Assembly: GCF_003339525.1 (NCBI RefSeq)
Contig: NZ_CP031124.1
Coordinates: 1,116,001-1,180,000, forward strand
Reading direction: 5' to 3'
Length of the DNA: 64,000 nt
Source of the DNA: Ephemeroptericola cinctiostellae
Lineage (GTDB): Bacteria; Pseudomonadota; Gammaproteobacteria; Burkholderiales; Burkholderiaceae
The stretch's first letter is position 1; each line of letters starts with the position of its first letter. Positions 46,187 to 55,269 of this stretch are shown here, one piece after another. The notes beneath the pieces were generated by a model. The model saw only the letters and a list, made by a program, of their open reading frames with translations. It did no database searches and had not been told where the DNA came from. Made by a program: the position numbers and the translations under genes.

Positions 46187-47341
46187 ATGAAAAAAAATGC
46201 TTGGGTTTTGCCCGATCAAGTCGCCGATGTGTTGCCGCGCCAAGCGCGCACACTTGAAGTTTTACGTCGCGGGTTGTTGGACGTGTATCGCCGTCATGGT
46301 TACGAGTTGGTGATGCCACCACTGGTCGAGTATACCGATGCTTTGTTGGACGATGCCGATGATGATTTGGATCTGCGCACGGTGAAGTGGGCGGATGCGG
46401 CGACAGGGAAAACTTTGGCGATTCGTGCAGACATGACCCCACAAGTGGCACGAATTGATGCACATCTGTTGAATCGCTCAGGCGTGACGCGCTTGTGTTA
46501 TTTTGGCAGTGTGTTTCATGCGCGCGCATCTGGGTTGTTGACTTCTCGGGAGCCAATGCACATTGGTGCTGAGTTGTATGGTCATCAAGGTTTAGAAGCC
46601 GATGCTGAAATTCAATCGTTGCTGTTGGCTTCTTTGCGTTTTTGCCAGTTGCCTGGCTTGCGTTTGGATGTGTCTCATGCCCAGATTGTTCGGGCTTTAT
46701 TGGCTCGTGCACCGCATTTGCTGGACAATCAAGAGGCCGTGTATGTGGCTTTACAAGCCAAAGACACGGCGGCTTTGAAGGAATTGACCGATGGCTGCGA
46801 TGATGAAATTTGCACCGCTTTATTGGCTTTGGTTGATTTGTACGGTGGGGTTGAGGTGCTGGAACGTGCGCGCGTCACTTTACCAAGTTACCCTGAAATC
46901 ACAGCCGCGTTGAATGAACTGCAAGCTTTGTCGACATTAGATAACAGTGAATCAGTACAGTTTGATTTGGCTGATTTGACGGGTTATGATTACCATACGG
47001 GTGTGATGTTCACCGCTTATTGCACGGGCATGCCGAATGCGATTGCGCGTGGTGGACGTTACGATCACATTGGACAGCGCTTTGGTCGCGCTCGCCCTGC
47101 AACTGGTTTTTCTCTGGATTTGCGGGAAATTACTGAATTATTGCCTTGTGCGCCTGCAGGCAAGGCAATCAGTGCGCCATGGACGATGGATGCGGCTTTG
47201 CGCGCTGCTGTGACTGAGTTGCGTGCGGCAGGTGAAGTGGTGATTCAAGTGAGCGAGCATCAAGTGCATGAAGAGGATGCCTTTGTTTGTGACCGTGAGT
47301 TGGTGCTGGATGCAGGGCAGTGGGTGGTTCGGGTGCGTTAA
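46187..47341 (+). CDS. hisZ: ATP phosphoribosyltransferase regulatory subunit
   Basis: A 384-residue HisRS-like protein that has lost tRNA charging and activates the short HisG in the first step of histidine synthesis. The N-terminus WVLPDQVADVLPRQARTLEVLRRGLLDVYRRHGYELVMPPLVEYTDALL and the strand ADMTPQVARIDAHLL are typical, as is FDLADLTGYDYHTGVMFTAYC. The C-terminal tRNA-binding domain of true HisRS is missing. It is followed by purA, the usual beta-proteobacterial order (hflKC-hisZ-purA). hisG is outside the window. Confidence 0.95.
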   Translation: MKKNAWVLPDQVADVLPRQARTLEVLRRGLLDVYRRHGYELVMPPLVEYTDALLDDADDDLDLRTVKWADAATGKTLAIRADMTPQVARIDAHLLNRSGVTRLCYFGSVFHARASGLLTSREPMHIGAELYGHQGLEADAEIQSLLLASLRFCQLPGLRLDVSHAQIVRALLARAPHLLDNQEAVYVALQAKDTAALKELTDGCDDEICTALLALVDLYGGVEVLERARVTLPSYPEITAALNELQALSTLDNSESVQFDLADLTGYDYHTGVMFTAYCTGMPNAIARGGRYDHIGQRFGRARPATGFSLDLREITELLPCAPAGKAISAPWTMDAALRAAVTELRAAGEVVIQVSEHQVHEEDAFVCDRELVLDAGQWVVRVR

Positions 47342-47452
47342 GCGGCGAGGCATTAGGTTGGGTGAGTGTCCATCGCATCGTGCATGGATGGTTAGAATGA
47401 TTTTTTTGGTTGTATGCAAATTTTTTGAGGCTTTGCCGCATCAAGTTTCTAA

Positions 47453-48808
<1,356 letters not shown>

Positions 48809-49165
48809 TTGTAATTGTAATGGTGTTCGGTGTGTTTTGAAACGCAGCCACACTTTGAGGCACATCCATAGCAAGTCAAAAAACCCCAACTGCATGTTGG
48901 GGTTTTTTAGTAAAATAATATTCTTTACAACCATGAGGGAACTTCATAAATAATCCAATGCGTGGTTTGTGGGTTTATTTTGTTTTTCCTGGGTTTTGTA
49001 CGAGGTTGGCTTTGGCCGCTTCGCATCGCTTGTGAGCAAGGGATGTTGTACGCAAGACGGTATGGTTTTTTTATCGAAACGGCACTGGTTTTCCCGTTCA
49101 AAATATCTAATTTTAATGATCGCAAGGCAGGATTTTGCTTTGTGATTACCTTTATAGAGGGCAGC
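48809..49165. other. Spacer between purA and the phosphoribosyltransferase gene
   Basis: It holds the purA terminator; the other 250 bases have no supported gene, although the downstream frame is open from about 48962 without similarity to the family. Confidence 0.5.
48878..48908 (+). terminator. Intrinsic terminator after purA
   Basis: AAAAAACCCCAAC and GTTGGGGTTTTTT form a 13-base stem with a TGCAT loop and T-run. Confidence 0.95.
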
Positions 49166-49711
49166 ATGCAAAAAACAACTGAAACTGACTTGTACGTGGA
49201 TTGGCAAGGTTACCATCGCATGATCGAGCGATTGGCTTTACAAGTCTATGAATCCAAATGGGATTTTGATGTTGTCTTGTGTTTGGCACGTGGTGGATTG
49301 GTGGCTGGCAATGTTCTGTGCCGTATTTTTGATAAACCTTTGGCGGTGTTATCAACCAGTTCATACCGTGAGTCGGTTGGCATGAAGCAAGGTGCGTTGG
49401 ATATTTCTAAAAACATCACGATGACCCAAGGTGAATTGGCAGGGCGTGTGTTGTTGGTGGATGATTTGATTGATACAGGGGTCACATTGGCTGAGGTGAA
49501 AGAACATTTGAGCACTCACTACCCAGCCATCACCGGTGTGCGTTCGGCTGTCTTGTGGCGCAAAGGTTGGGCGAAACAAGAACCTGATTATTGCGTGGAT
49601 TTGCTTGACAACAGCCCGTGGATTCATCAGCCTTTTGAGGCATACGATGCTTTACAGCCTCACATGCTCAGCGCATGGTTGAAAAAAGATGCGGCTCAAT
49701 CGGAACAGTAA
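49166..49711 (+). CDS. Type I phosphoribosyltransferase
   Basis: A 181-residue PRPP-dependent phosphoribosyltransferase. The PRPP loop is VLLVDDLIDTGVTLAEV, and VVLCLARGGLVAGNVLCRIFDKPLAVL carries the conserved Arg-Gly-Gly turn. It resembles the xanthine-guanine/hypoxanthine group often found beside purA in Burkholderiales, so purine salvage is likely. The ATG at 49166 has GAGG 6 bases upstream; the longer upstream reading is not conserved. Confidence 0.9.
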   Translation: MQKTTETDLYVDWQGYHRMIERLALQVYESKWDFDVVLCLARGGLVAGNVLCRIFDKPLAVLSTSSYRESVGMKQGALDISKNITMTQGELAGRVLLVDDLIDTGVTLAEVKEHLSTHYPAITGVRSAVLWRKGWAKQEPDYCVDLLDNSPWIHQPFEAYDALQPHMLSAWLKKDAAQSEQ

Positions 49712-49724
49712 ATAAGGATAGGTC

Positions 49725-49925
49725 ATGACTGAAGCACAATTTTCAGAGTGGGGGTTTTATGTTGGTGTGGGTGGTTTGTGCGCTTTGATGGTTTTTATCG
49801 TGTTTAAACTGGCGCGTGACAGCAAAGCGGGTCGATTTGGGACAATGATTCTGTTGTTGGGTTTGGTATTGGGGGTGTTTGGTTTCTTATTAAAAGGCAT
49901 TCTGTCCCTAATCCTTGATAAATAA
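49725..49925 (+). CDS. DUF2788 small membrane protein
   Basis: A 66-residue protein with two membrane spans (about 11-28 and 40-62) and the stretch FSEWGFYVGVGGLCALMVFIVFKLARDSKAGRFG, which I recognise as DUF2788. It lies 13 bases after the phosphoribosyltransferase gene with an AAGGATAGG ribosome-binding region. Function unknown; co-transcription with the salvage enzyme is likely. Confidence 0.85.
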   Translation: MTEAQFSEWGFYVGVGGLCALMVFIVFKLARDSKAGRFGTMILLLGLVLGVFGFLLKGILSLILDK

Positions 49926-49947
49926 AGACGTAAAATCGAAATAAAAT

Positions 49948-49978
49948 AAGCCATGCATGATGCATGGCTTTGTTTTTG
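49948..49978 (+). terminator. Intrinsic terminator after the DUF2788 gene
   Basis: AAGCCATGCA and TGCATGGCTT form a 10-base stem with a TGA loop, followed by TGTTTTTG. Confidence 0.9.
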
Positions 49979-50119
49979 CACCAAAATCGTGCGTTTTTGG
50001 CTTTACTTGTATGGAGCGCATCGTGCATAATGGATTTATAGTATTTTTTATGAATAGAATACTTTTATTTTAATGCTCAGCACCTAGACTCACCTTTTTT
50101 ATTATAACAAAGGATGCCC

Positions 50120-51535
50120 ATGACGATGCCCAACCACTTTTACGATGAAATGAATGCCGATGCGGGGGTCCGCGAGCACTATCAGGCGATGGAGGCTTGG
50201 CTTAAAGCACAAACGCCTGAGCATTTGGCAGATAAGCGCAAGCAGGCGGATTTGATGTTTCATAAACTTGGCATCACGTTTGCGGTGTATGGTGAGGAGT
50301 CAGGCGCCGAGCGTTTGATCCCATTTGACATCATCCCACGTGTTTTCCCCAAAACGGAATGGCAGCAGCTTGAAAAAGGCCTGCGTCAACGCGTGTTGGC
50401 GTTGAACATGTTTTTACAAGATGTGTATCACGATCAACGCATTTTGAAAGAAGGGCTGATTCCTGCGGAGCGAATTTTGGGCAATGCGCAGTACCGTCCC
50501 GAAATGCAAGGTGTGGATGTGGCGCGGCAGATTTATTCGCACATTTCAGGGGTCGACATTGTACGCGCGGGTGCAGGTGAGTTTTATGTGCTTGAGGATA
50601 ATTTGCGCGTGCCATCGGGTGTGTCGTACATGCTTGAAGACCGAAAAATGATGATGCGCCTGTTTCCAGAGCTGTTTTCAAAATACAAAGTCGCACCTGT
50701 CGCACATTATCCAGACCTCTTGCTCGATACTTTACGCAGTGTCGCGCCCAGTGGTATTGACGATCCAACTGTCGTCGTGATGACCCCTGGTGCTTACAAC
50801 AGTGCGTATTTTGAGCACGCTTTTCTTGCGCAGCAAATGGGTGTGGAGTTGGTTGAAGGCAAGGACATGTTTGTCGACGATTTGCACGTTTACATGCGCA
50901 CCACGCGCGGGCCGAAACGGGTTGATGTGATCTATCGTCGGGTCGATGATGATTTTCTTGATCCCCTCGCTTTTCGTCATGATTCTGCTTTGGGCGTGCC
51001 TGGTTTGCTCAACTGTTACCGCGCGGGTCATGTGACCATGACCAACGCGATTGGCACGGGTGTTGCCGATGACAAATCGATTTATCCTTTTGTACCTGAC
51101 ATGATCAAGTTTTATTTGTCAGAAGAGCCCATTTTAAATAATGTGCCAACCTATCAATGCCGCAAGCCCGATGAGTTGAGCTATGTGTTGGCCAATATGG
51201 ATAAACTCGTGGTTAAATTGACGCACGGCGCGGGGGGGTATGGCATGTTGGTGGGGCCAGCGTCAACCAAAGCTGAAGTCGATGAGTTCCGTGAAATCGT
51301 GAAATCCAAGCCAGAGCAATACATTGCTCAGCCGACATTGGCTTTATCGACGTGTCCGACCTTTGTTGACAGCGGCATTGCGCCGCGCCACATTGATTTG
51401 CGCCCATTTGTGTTGTCAGGTAAAGAAGTGCAGCTTGCACCTGGTGGTTTGACGCGTGTGGCTTTGAAAGAAGGTTCATTGGTGGTGAACAGCTCACAAG
51501 GTGGCGGGACGAAAGACACTTGGGTATTGGAGTGA
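50120..51535 (+). CDS. Circularly permuted type 2 ATP-grasp protein
   Basis: A 471-residue ATP-grasp enzyme of the circularly permuted kind, a presumed peptide-bond or amide ligase. Signature stretches are RLIPFDIIPRVFPKTEWQQLEKGLRQRVLALNMFLQDVYHDQ, EFYVLEDNLRVPSGVSYMLEDRKMMMR and LVVKLTHGAGGYGMLVGP, the last in the ATP-binding loop. Genes of this family occur with an alpha-E protein and a transglutaminase, as here, and are known neighbours of the Anbu protease; the pathway is not established. ATG 50120 has AAAGG 6 bases upstream; ATG 50114 is too close to it. A broken DUF1330 gene follows 2 bases after the stop. Confidence 0.92.
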   Translation: MTMPNHFYDEMNADAGVREHYQAMEAWLKAQTPEHLADKRKQADLMFHKLGITFAVYGEESGAERLIPFDIIPRVFPKTEWQQLEKGLRQRVLALNMFLQDVYHDQRILKEGLIPAERILGNAQYRPEMQGVDVARQIYSHISGVDIVRAGAGEFYVLEDNLRVPSGVSYMLEDRKMMMRLFPELFSKYKVAPVAHYPDLLLDTLRSVAPSGIDDPTVVVMTPGAYNSAYFEHAFLAQQMGVELVEGKDMFVDDLHVYMRTTRGPKRVDVIYRRVDDDFLDPLAFRHDSALGVPGLLNCYRAGHVTMTNAIGTGVADDKSIYPFVPDMIKFYLSEEPILNNVPTYQCRKPDELSYVLANMDKLVVKLTHGAGGYGMLVGPASTKAEVDEFREIVKSKPEQYIAQPTLALSTCPTFVDSGIAPRHIDLRPFVLSGKEVQLAPGGLTRVALKEGSLVVNSSQGGGTKDTWVLE

Positions 51536-51537
51536 TC

Positions 51538-51825
51538 ATGTCCACCTATTATATTGCTTCACACATCATCAAAGACGCAGGGAAATTTGAGCAATATCGA
51601 CTGGCCGCAGCGAAAACCATTGCTGATTTTGGTGGATGATACATCTCAAAAGCAGGTCCGCATCAAGTGTTATTTGGTGACTGGCAGCCTGAACGGGTCG
51701 TCATTATTGAGTTTGAAGACATGCAGGCTTTTCATCATTGGTATGACTCATCTGACTATCAAGCATTGATTGAATTGCGGAAAAGTGCCGCGATTGATTC
51801 GATGATGGTGGTGGATGGCGTATAA
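51538..51825 (+). pseudogene. DUF1330 protein gene with one in-frame TGA
   Basis: The frame from ATG 51538 reads STYYIASHIIKDAGKFEQY ... ADFGG, then TGA at 51637-51639 (codon 34), then YISKAGPHQVLFGDWQPERVV ... FEDMQAFHHWYDSSDYQALIELR to a TAA at 51823-51825. Both halves match the roughly 95-residue DUF1330 family, where GG-R-Y is usual at this point, so TGA most simply came from CGA. There is no frameshift. The gene sits inside the ATP-grasp/alpha-E operon. It could be a recent pseudogene or a sequencing error; readthrough is less likely. Confidence 0.85.
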
Positions 51826-51846
51826 AATTTAAAACGAGGGGACACT

Positions 51847-52818
51847 ATGTTACTCAGCCGAACCGCCGATCACCTTTATTGGCATGCACGTTACATCGAA
51901 CGTGCAGAAAACACCGCACGCATGTTGGGTGTGAACTATGAAACCTTGCTCATGCCACATGCGCCGCAGCAGGCGATTGAATTGTGGAGTGCCATGCTCG
52001 GGTTGTCCGAGCTGGAGCCGTTGTTTAAAGAATTGTATGGCGAAATCACCACGCCAAATGTCATGCGCTTCCTCATCACCGATCAACGCAATCCGGCATC
52101 CATCATCTCTTGCCTGTGGGCTGCGCGTGAAAATGCGCGTGCTGTGCGCGGAACGTTGACTTCTGAAATGTGGGAAACGGTCAACACCATGTGGTTGGAA
52201 ACACGCGAATGGATTTCAACCGATAAAGCCTACACAGAAGCACCTGAATACTTGGAATGGGTGAAAAATCAGTCACATCTGATTCGTGGTGTGGCGGTCG
52301 GTACGATGCTGAAAGATGAGTCTTTCAACTTCATGCGCATGGGCACTTTTATTGAACGTGCGGACAACACGGCGCGTTTGCTTGATCTGAAGTTTTTTGA
52401 ACGTTCGGAGCGCAATGCAGATGAATTGGGCATGGATCAAACCGATGATTTTTATCATTGGGCATCGTTGTTGCGTTCAGTGTCGGCGTTTGAGGTCTAT
52501 CGCAAAACCTACCACGATGTGATTACGCCTGAGCGTGTGGCAGAGCTGTTGATTTTCCGCAAGGAAATGCCGCGTTCGTTGGCCGCCTGCATCCATGATT
52601 TGGTCAAAAATTTGAAGTACGTGCGCAATGATTACTCAGCAGAAACAGAACGTCTGGCAGGGAAAATGCTTGCAGACCTTGAATATGGACGCATTCAAGA
52701 TGTGCTTTCGGGTGGAATTCATGCCTATTTGACCGAGTTTTTAGAAAAAGCTTACAATCTAGGTAATCAAATCAGTCACGAATTTTTGGTGCCTTTGAAT
52801 TCGACGCGTGCAGCTTAA
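51847..52818 (+). CDS. Alpha-E domain protein
   Basis: A 323-residue all-helical protein of the alpha-E family: LLSRTADHLYWHARYIERAENTARMLGVNYETLL at the N-terminus and FMRMGTFIERADNTARLLDLKFF in the middle are its paired helical repeats. AACGAGGGG ends 6 bases before the ATG. It belongs with the ATP-grasp and transglutaminase genes on either side. Biochemical function is not established; a role in making or binding a peptide-like product is inferred from context. Confidence 0.93.
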   Translation: MLLSRTADHLYWHARYIERAENTARMLGVNYETLLMPHAPQQAIELWSAMLGLSELEPLFKELYGEITTPNVMRFLITDQRNPASIISCLWAARENARAVRGTLTSEMWETVNTMWLETREWISTDKAYTEAPEYLEWVKNQSHLIRGVAVGTMLKDESFNFMRMGTFIERADNTARLLDLKFFERSERNADELGMDQTDDFYHWASLLRSVSAFEVYRKTYHDVITPERVAELLIFRKEMPRSLAACIHDLVKNLKYVRNDYSAETERLAGKMLADLEYGRIQDVLSGGIHAYLTEFLEKAYNLGNQISHEFLVPLNSTRAA

Positions 52819-52880
52819 TGGGTGAATCAATGTGGTTGCTTTGATTGATGATAAACAAGCTGACTTTTTGAATGGATCCT

Positions 52881-53690
52881 ATGCGCTTTGAAATTATTCA
52901 CCGCACCCGCTACGATTACGACGATCCAGTATCGTACTTAATTCAACTGCTGCGGGTCACCCCGCGCAGTGGGGCTGGGCAAAATGTGGTGAACTGGAGT
53001 ATTGCCGCGCCAACGCGTTTACAGCAACAGATTGATGCTTTCGGTAACCGTACCCACATCATGACGATCACGCAGCCCATCCAACATTTGGAGGTGTCGG
53101 TACAAGGCGTGGTTGAAATTGCTGAAGATGCCAGCAGCCACCGATTTAAGGCCGATGGCTTGTCCCCATTGGTGTACACCCAAGCCACCCGTTACACGCA
53201 GGCCGATGTTGCATTGACTGAACTGGCGAACGAGTTGTTGAATTTTGGCAAACCGACTGAAAATGATTTATTTAATTTGATGAACGGAATTTACAGTGGC
53301 ATCCAATATGTCACGGGCTCGACCAACGTGTCGACCACTGCATCTGAATCCTTTGCACAGGGCATGGGGGTGTGTCAGGATCATGCACATGCATTCATTG
53401 CTTGCTGCCATGCAGTGGGTGTGCCCGCGCGTTATGTGAGTGGTTATTTGAACACGGGTGATGTGGGGCACGTTGCCAGCCATGCTTGGGTGGACGTTTA
53501 CACGCCCAATCATGATTGGCTGAGTTTGGACATCACCCACCAATGTGTCACGGATGGTCGCCACTGCCGTTTGGCGATTGGCCGCGATTATGATTCTGCA
53601 GCGCCTGTGCGGGGCAGCCGGTTTGGTGGTGGCATGGAGCGTTTGGATGCGCATGTGTTTGTGTCGGCGCAGTATGATGTACAGCAATAA
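52881..53690 (+). CDS. Transglutaminase-like cysteine peptidase
   Basis: A 269-residue protein of the transglutaminase-like superfamily. The N-terminal beta domain begins MRFEIIHRTRYDYDDPVSY. The catalytic cysteine is in GMGVCQDHAHAFIACCHAVGVPARYVSGYL, the histidine in SHAWVDVYTPNHDWLSLD, and the aspartate follows in the next strand. No signal peptide. It is the third member of the ATP-grasp/alpha-E/transglutaminase set and may cleave the bond formed by the ATP-grasp enzyme. ATG 52881 gives the usual family start; ATG 52872 is possible. Confidence 0.92.
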   Translation: MRFEIIHRTRYDYDDPVSYLIQLLRVTPRSGAGQNVVNWSIAAPTRLQQQIDAFGNRTHIMTITQPIQHLEVSVQGVVEIAEDASSHRFKADGLSPLVYTQATRYTQADVALTELANELLNFGKPTENDLFNLMNGIYSGIQYVTGSTNVSTTASESFAQGMGVCQDHAHAFIACCHAVGVPARYVSGYLNTGDVGHVASHAWVDVYTPNHDWLSLDITHQCVTDGRHCRLAIGRDYDSAAPVRGSRFGGGMERLDAHVFVSAQYDVQQ

Positions 53691-53721
53691 TAATCAATGA
53701 GGCTTTTTTTCTCATGAATGT

Positions 53722-53755
53722 AAAAATCCCCAGCAGATGCTGGGGATTTTTCGTG
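53722..53755. terminator. Bidirectional terminator between transglutaminase gene and amt
   Basis: AAAAATCCCCAGC (53722-53734) and GCTGGGGATTTTT (53739-53751) form a 13-base perfect stem with an AGAT loop. Confidence 0.95.
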
Positions 53756-53768
53756 TGGGGCGATGCCT

Positions 53769-54995
53769 TTAATCATCTGCAGTGGCGCTGATTTTGTGAA
53801 TGCTTAAATCAGCCCCCATAAACTCATCCTCTGCATTCAATCGGATGCCGATGGTGCGTTTCAAGGCATAATACACCAGCGTACTGCCAGCGACGGCGAT
53901 GGAGATGCCCATCAATGTACCGATCAGTTGTGCCCAAAAACTCACTCCACCCAGACCGCCGAGTGCTGTTTGTCCAAAAATACCTGCGGCAATGCCGCCC
54001 CATGCGCCACATAAGCCATGCAATGGCCACACGCCCAACACATCGTCAATTTTCCAGCGGTTTTGCGTGATGATGAACATGTGGACAAACAGCGCACCCG
54101 CAATTGCACCAACCAGCAATGCTGCAATCGGGTGCATCAGATTTGAACCTGCACACACAGCGACTAAACCTGCCAAAGGGCCATTGTGAATGAAGCCAGG
54201 GTCATTTTTACCAATGATTAAAGCGGCCAATGTACCACCCACCATGGCCATCAATGAGTTGACCGCGACCAAGCCTGAGATGCCTGCGATGCTTTGTGCA
54301 CTCATGACATTGAAGCCAAACCAACCCACTGTGAGTACCCAAGCACCTAAAGCGAGGAACGGAATGTTTGATGGAGGGTGCGCGGCCATGCGTCCATCTT
54401 TGGTGTAACGACCACGGCGTGCACCGAGAAACAGCACGGCCACCAGTCCCATCCAGCCGCCAACTGCATGCACCACGACCGAGCCTGCAAAGTCTTTGAA
54501 TTCCTCACCAAACATGGCTTTGAACCATGCTTGTACGCCGAAATTACTATGCCAAACAATGCCTTCAAAAATTGGATAAATCAAACCGATCAATAAGGCG
54601 GTGGCCATCAATTGGGGGGCAAAGCGTGCACGTTCAGCGATTCCACCCGAAATAATCGCTGGAATCGCAGCAGCAAAAGTCAGTAAGAAGAAAAATTTGA
54701 CCAGTTCGACACCATTGTTTTGGGTCAATGATTCGGCACTGCCAAAGAAATGAATGCCGTATGATATGCCGTAGCCAACAAAAAAATATGCCAAGGTGGA
54801 CACCGAAAAATCCACCAATATTTTAACCAAGGCATTGACTTGATTTTTCTTGCGCACAGTGCCCAGCTCTAAAAAGGCAAAACCTGCGTGCATCGCCAAC
54901 ACCATGACGGCACCCAGCAACAAAAACAACACATCCATGCTGGTTTGTAACTGTAAAAACTGACTGATGCTTGCAGCACCATCTTGTTTATTCAC
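53769..54995 (-). CDS. amt: Ammonium transporter (Amt/MEP family)
   Basis: A 408-residue membrane channel with about 11 spans. Family marks are MDVLFLLLGAVMVLAMHAGFAFLELG, DFAGSVVVHAVGGWMGLVAVLFLG with the first pore histidine, and GAIAGALFVHMF; the C-terminus ends in LSIHK. The GTG start at 54995 has GGAG 7 bases upstream, giving a short hydrophilic leader with no classical signal sequence; a more distal in-frame TTG has no ribosome-binding site. No glnK is adjacent. Several GGTGC half-sites lie upstream. Confidence 0.95.
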   Translation of the reverse strand: MNKQDGAASISQFLQLQTSMDVLFLLLGAVMVLAMHAGFAFLELGTVRKKNQVNALVKILVDFSVSTLAYFFVGYGISYGIHFFGSAESLTQNNGVELVKFFFLLTFAAAIPAIISGGIAERARFAPQLMATALLIGLIYPIFEGIVWHSNFGVQAWFKAMFGEEFKDFAGSVVVHAVGGWMGLVAVLFLGARRGRYTKDGRMAAHPPSNIPFLALGAWVLTVGWFGFNVMSAQSIAGISGLVAVNSLMAMVGGTLAALIIGKNDPGFIHNGPLAGLVAVCAGSNLMHPIAALLVGAIAGALFVHMFIITQNRWKIDDVLGVWPLHGLCGAWGGIAAGIFGQTALGGLGGVSFWAQLIGTLMGISIAVAGSTLVYYALKRTIGIRLNAEDEFMGADLSIHKISATADD

Positions 54996-55080
54996 GTTTG
55001 TTCTCCAAATGTTGAATGGCAATGCACGTCGATTGAGTCAATGCTTCTTTTGAGTGCAAAAAATGAATGGTACTACCGAT

Positions 55081-55183
55081 TTTGGTGCGTGAATTTGTCC
55101 AAATTGGTTCAATTGTTGATTTTTTTGGTGCGATTGATTGAAAATGGTGCAAATTGAAGTAAAGCCCTTTGTTTTTTGCACCA
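55081..55183. promoter_or_regulatory. Cluster of GGTGC/GCACC half-sites upstream of amt
   Basis: GGTGC occurs at 55084, 55127 and 55146, and GCACC at 55178; the last pair is part of TGGTGCAAA/TTTGCACCA inverted copies. GCACC/GGTGC is the NtrC core, so nitrogen control of amt is possible, but orientation differs from the classic site and no sigma-54 box was found. Confidence 0.35.
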
Positions 55184-55203
55184 GAAGGTTTTGTTTACAT
55201 TGA

Positions 55204-55228
55204 TTTTTGCATCAAATTGATGCAAAAA
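55204..55228. promoter_or_regulatory. Perfect 25-base palindrome upstream of amt
   Basis: TTTTTGCATCAA-A-TTGATGCAAAAA, 12-base arms around one base, overlapping the start of the lptD terminator stem. It may be an operator for amt or an extension of the lptD 3' structure. Confidence 0.45.
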
Positions 55229-55256
55229 AGCACACGCATGGGGCGTGTGCTTTTTT
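55224..55256 (-). terminator. Intrinsic terminator of lptD
   Basis: AAAAAAGCACACGC and GCGTGTGCTTTTTT form a 14-base stem with an ATGGG loop, just after the lptD stop on the minus strand, with a T-run on that strand. Confidence 0.9.
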
Positions 55257-55269
55257 TTGGATGTGCCAT

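Noticed and set aside
48962..49165. Upstream extension of the phosphoribosyltransferase
   Set aside because: The extension is hydrophobic and unrelated to the family; ATG 49166 has a proper ribosome-binding site.
50039..50066. AGTATT/AATACT short inverted repeat before the ATP-grasp gene
   Set aside because: Six-base AT-only arms with a long loop are expected by chance in such sequence.
51637..51639. TGA as a selenocysteine codon in the DUF1330 gene
   Set aside because: The family has no Cys at this site, the context is Gly-Gly before a usual Arg, and no selenocysteine gene is nearby; a C-to-T change is simpler.
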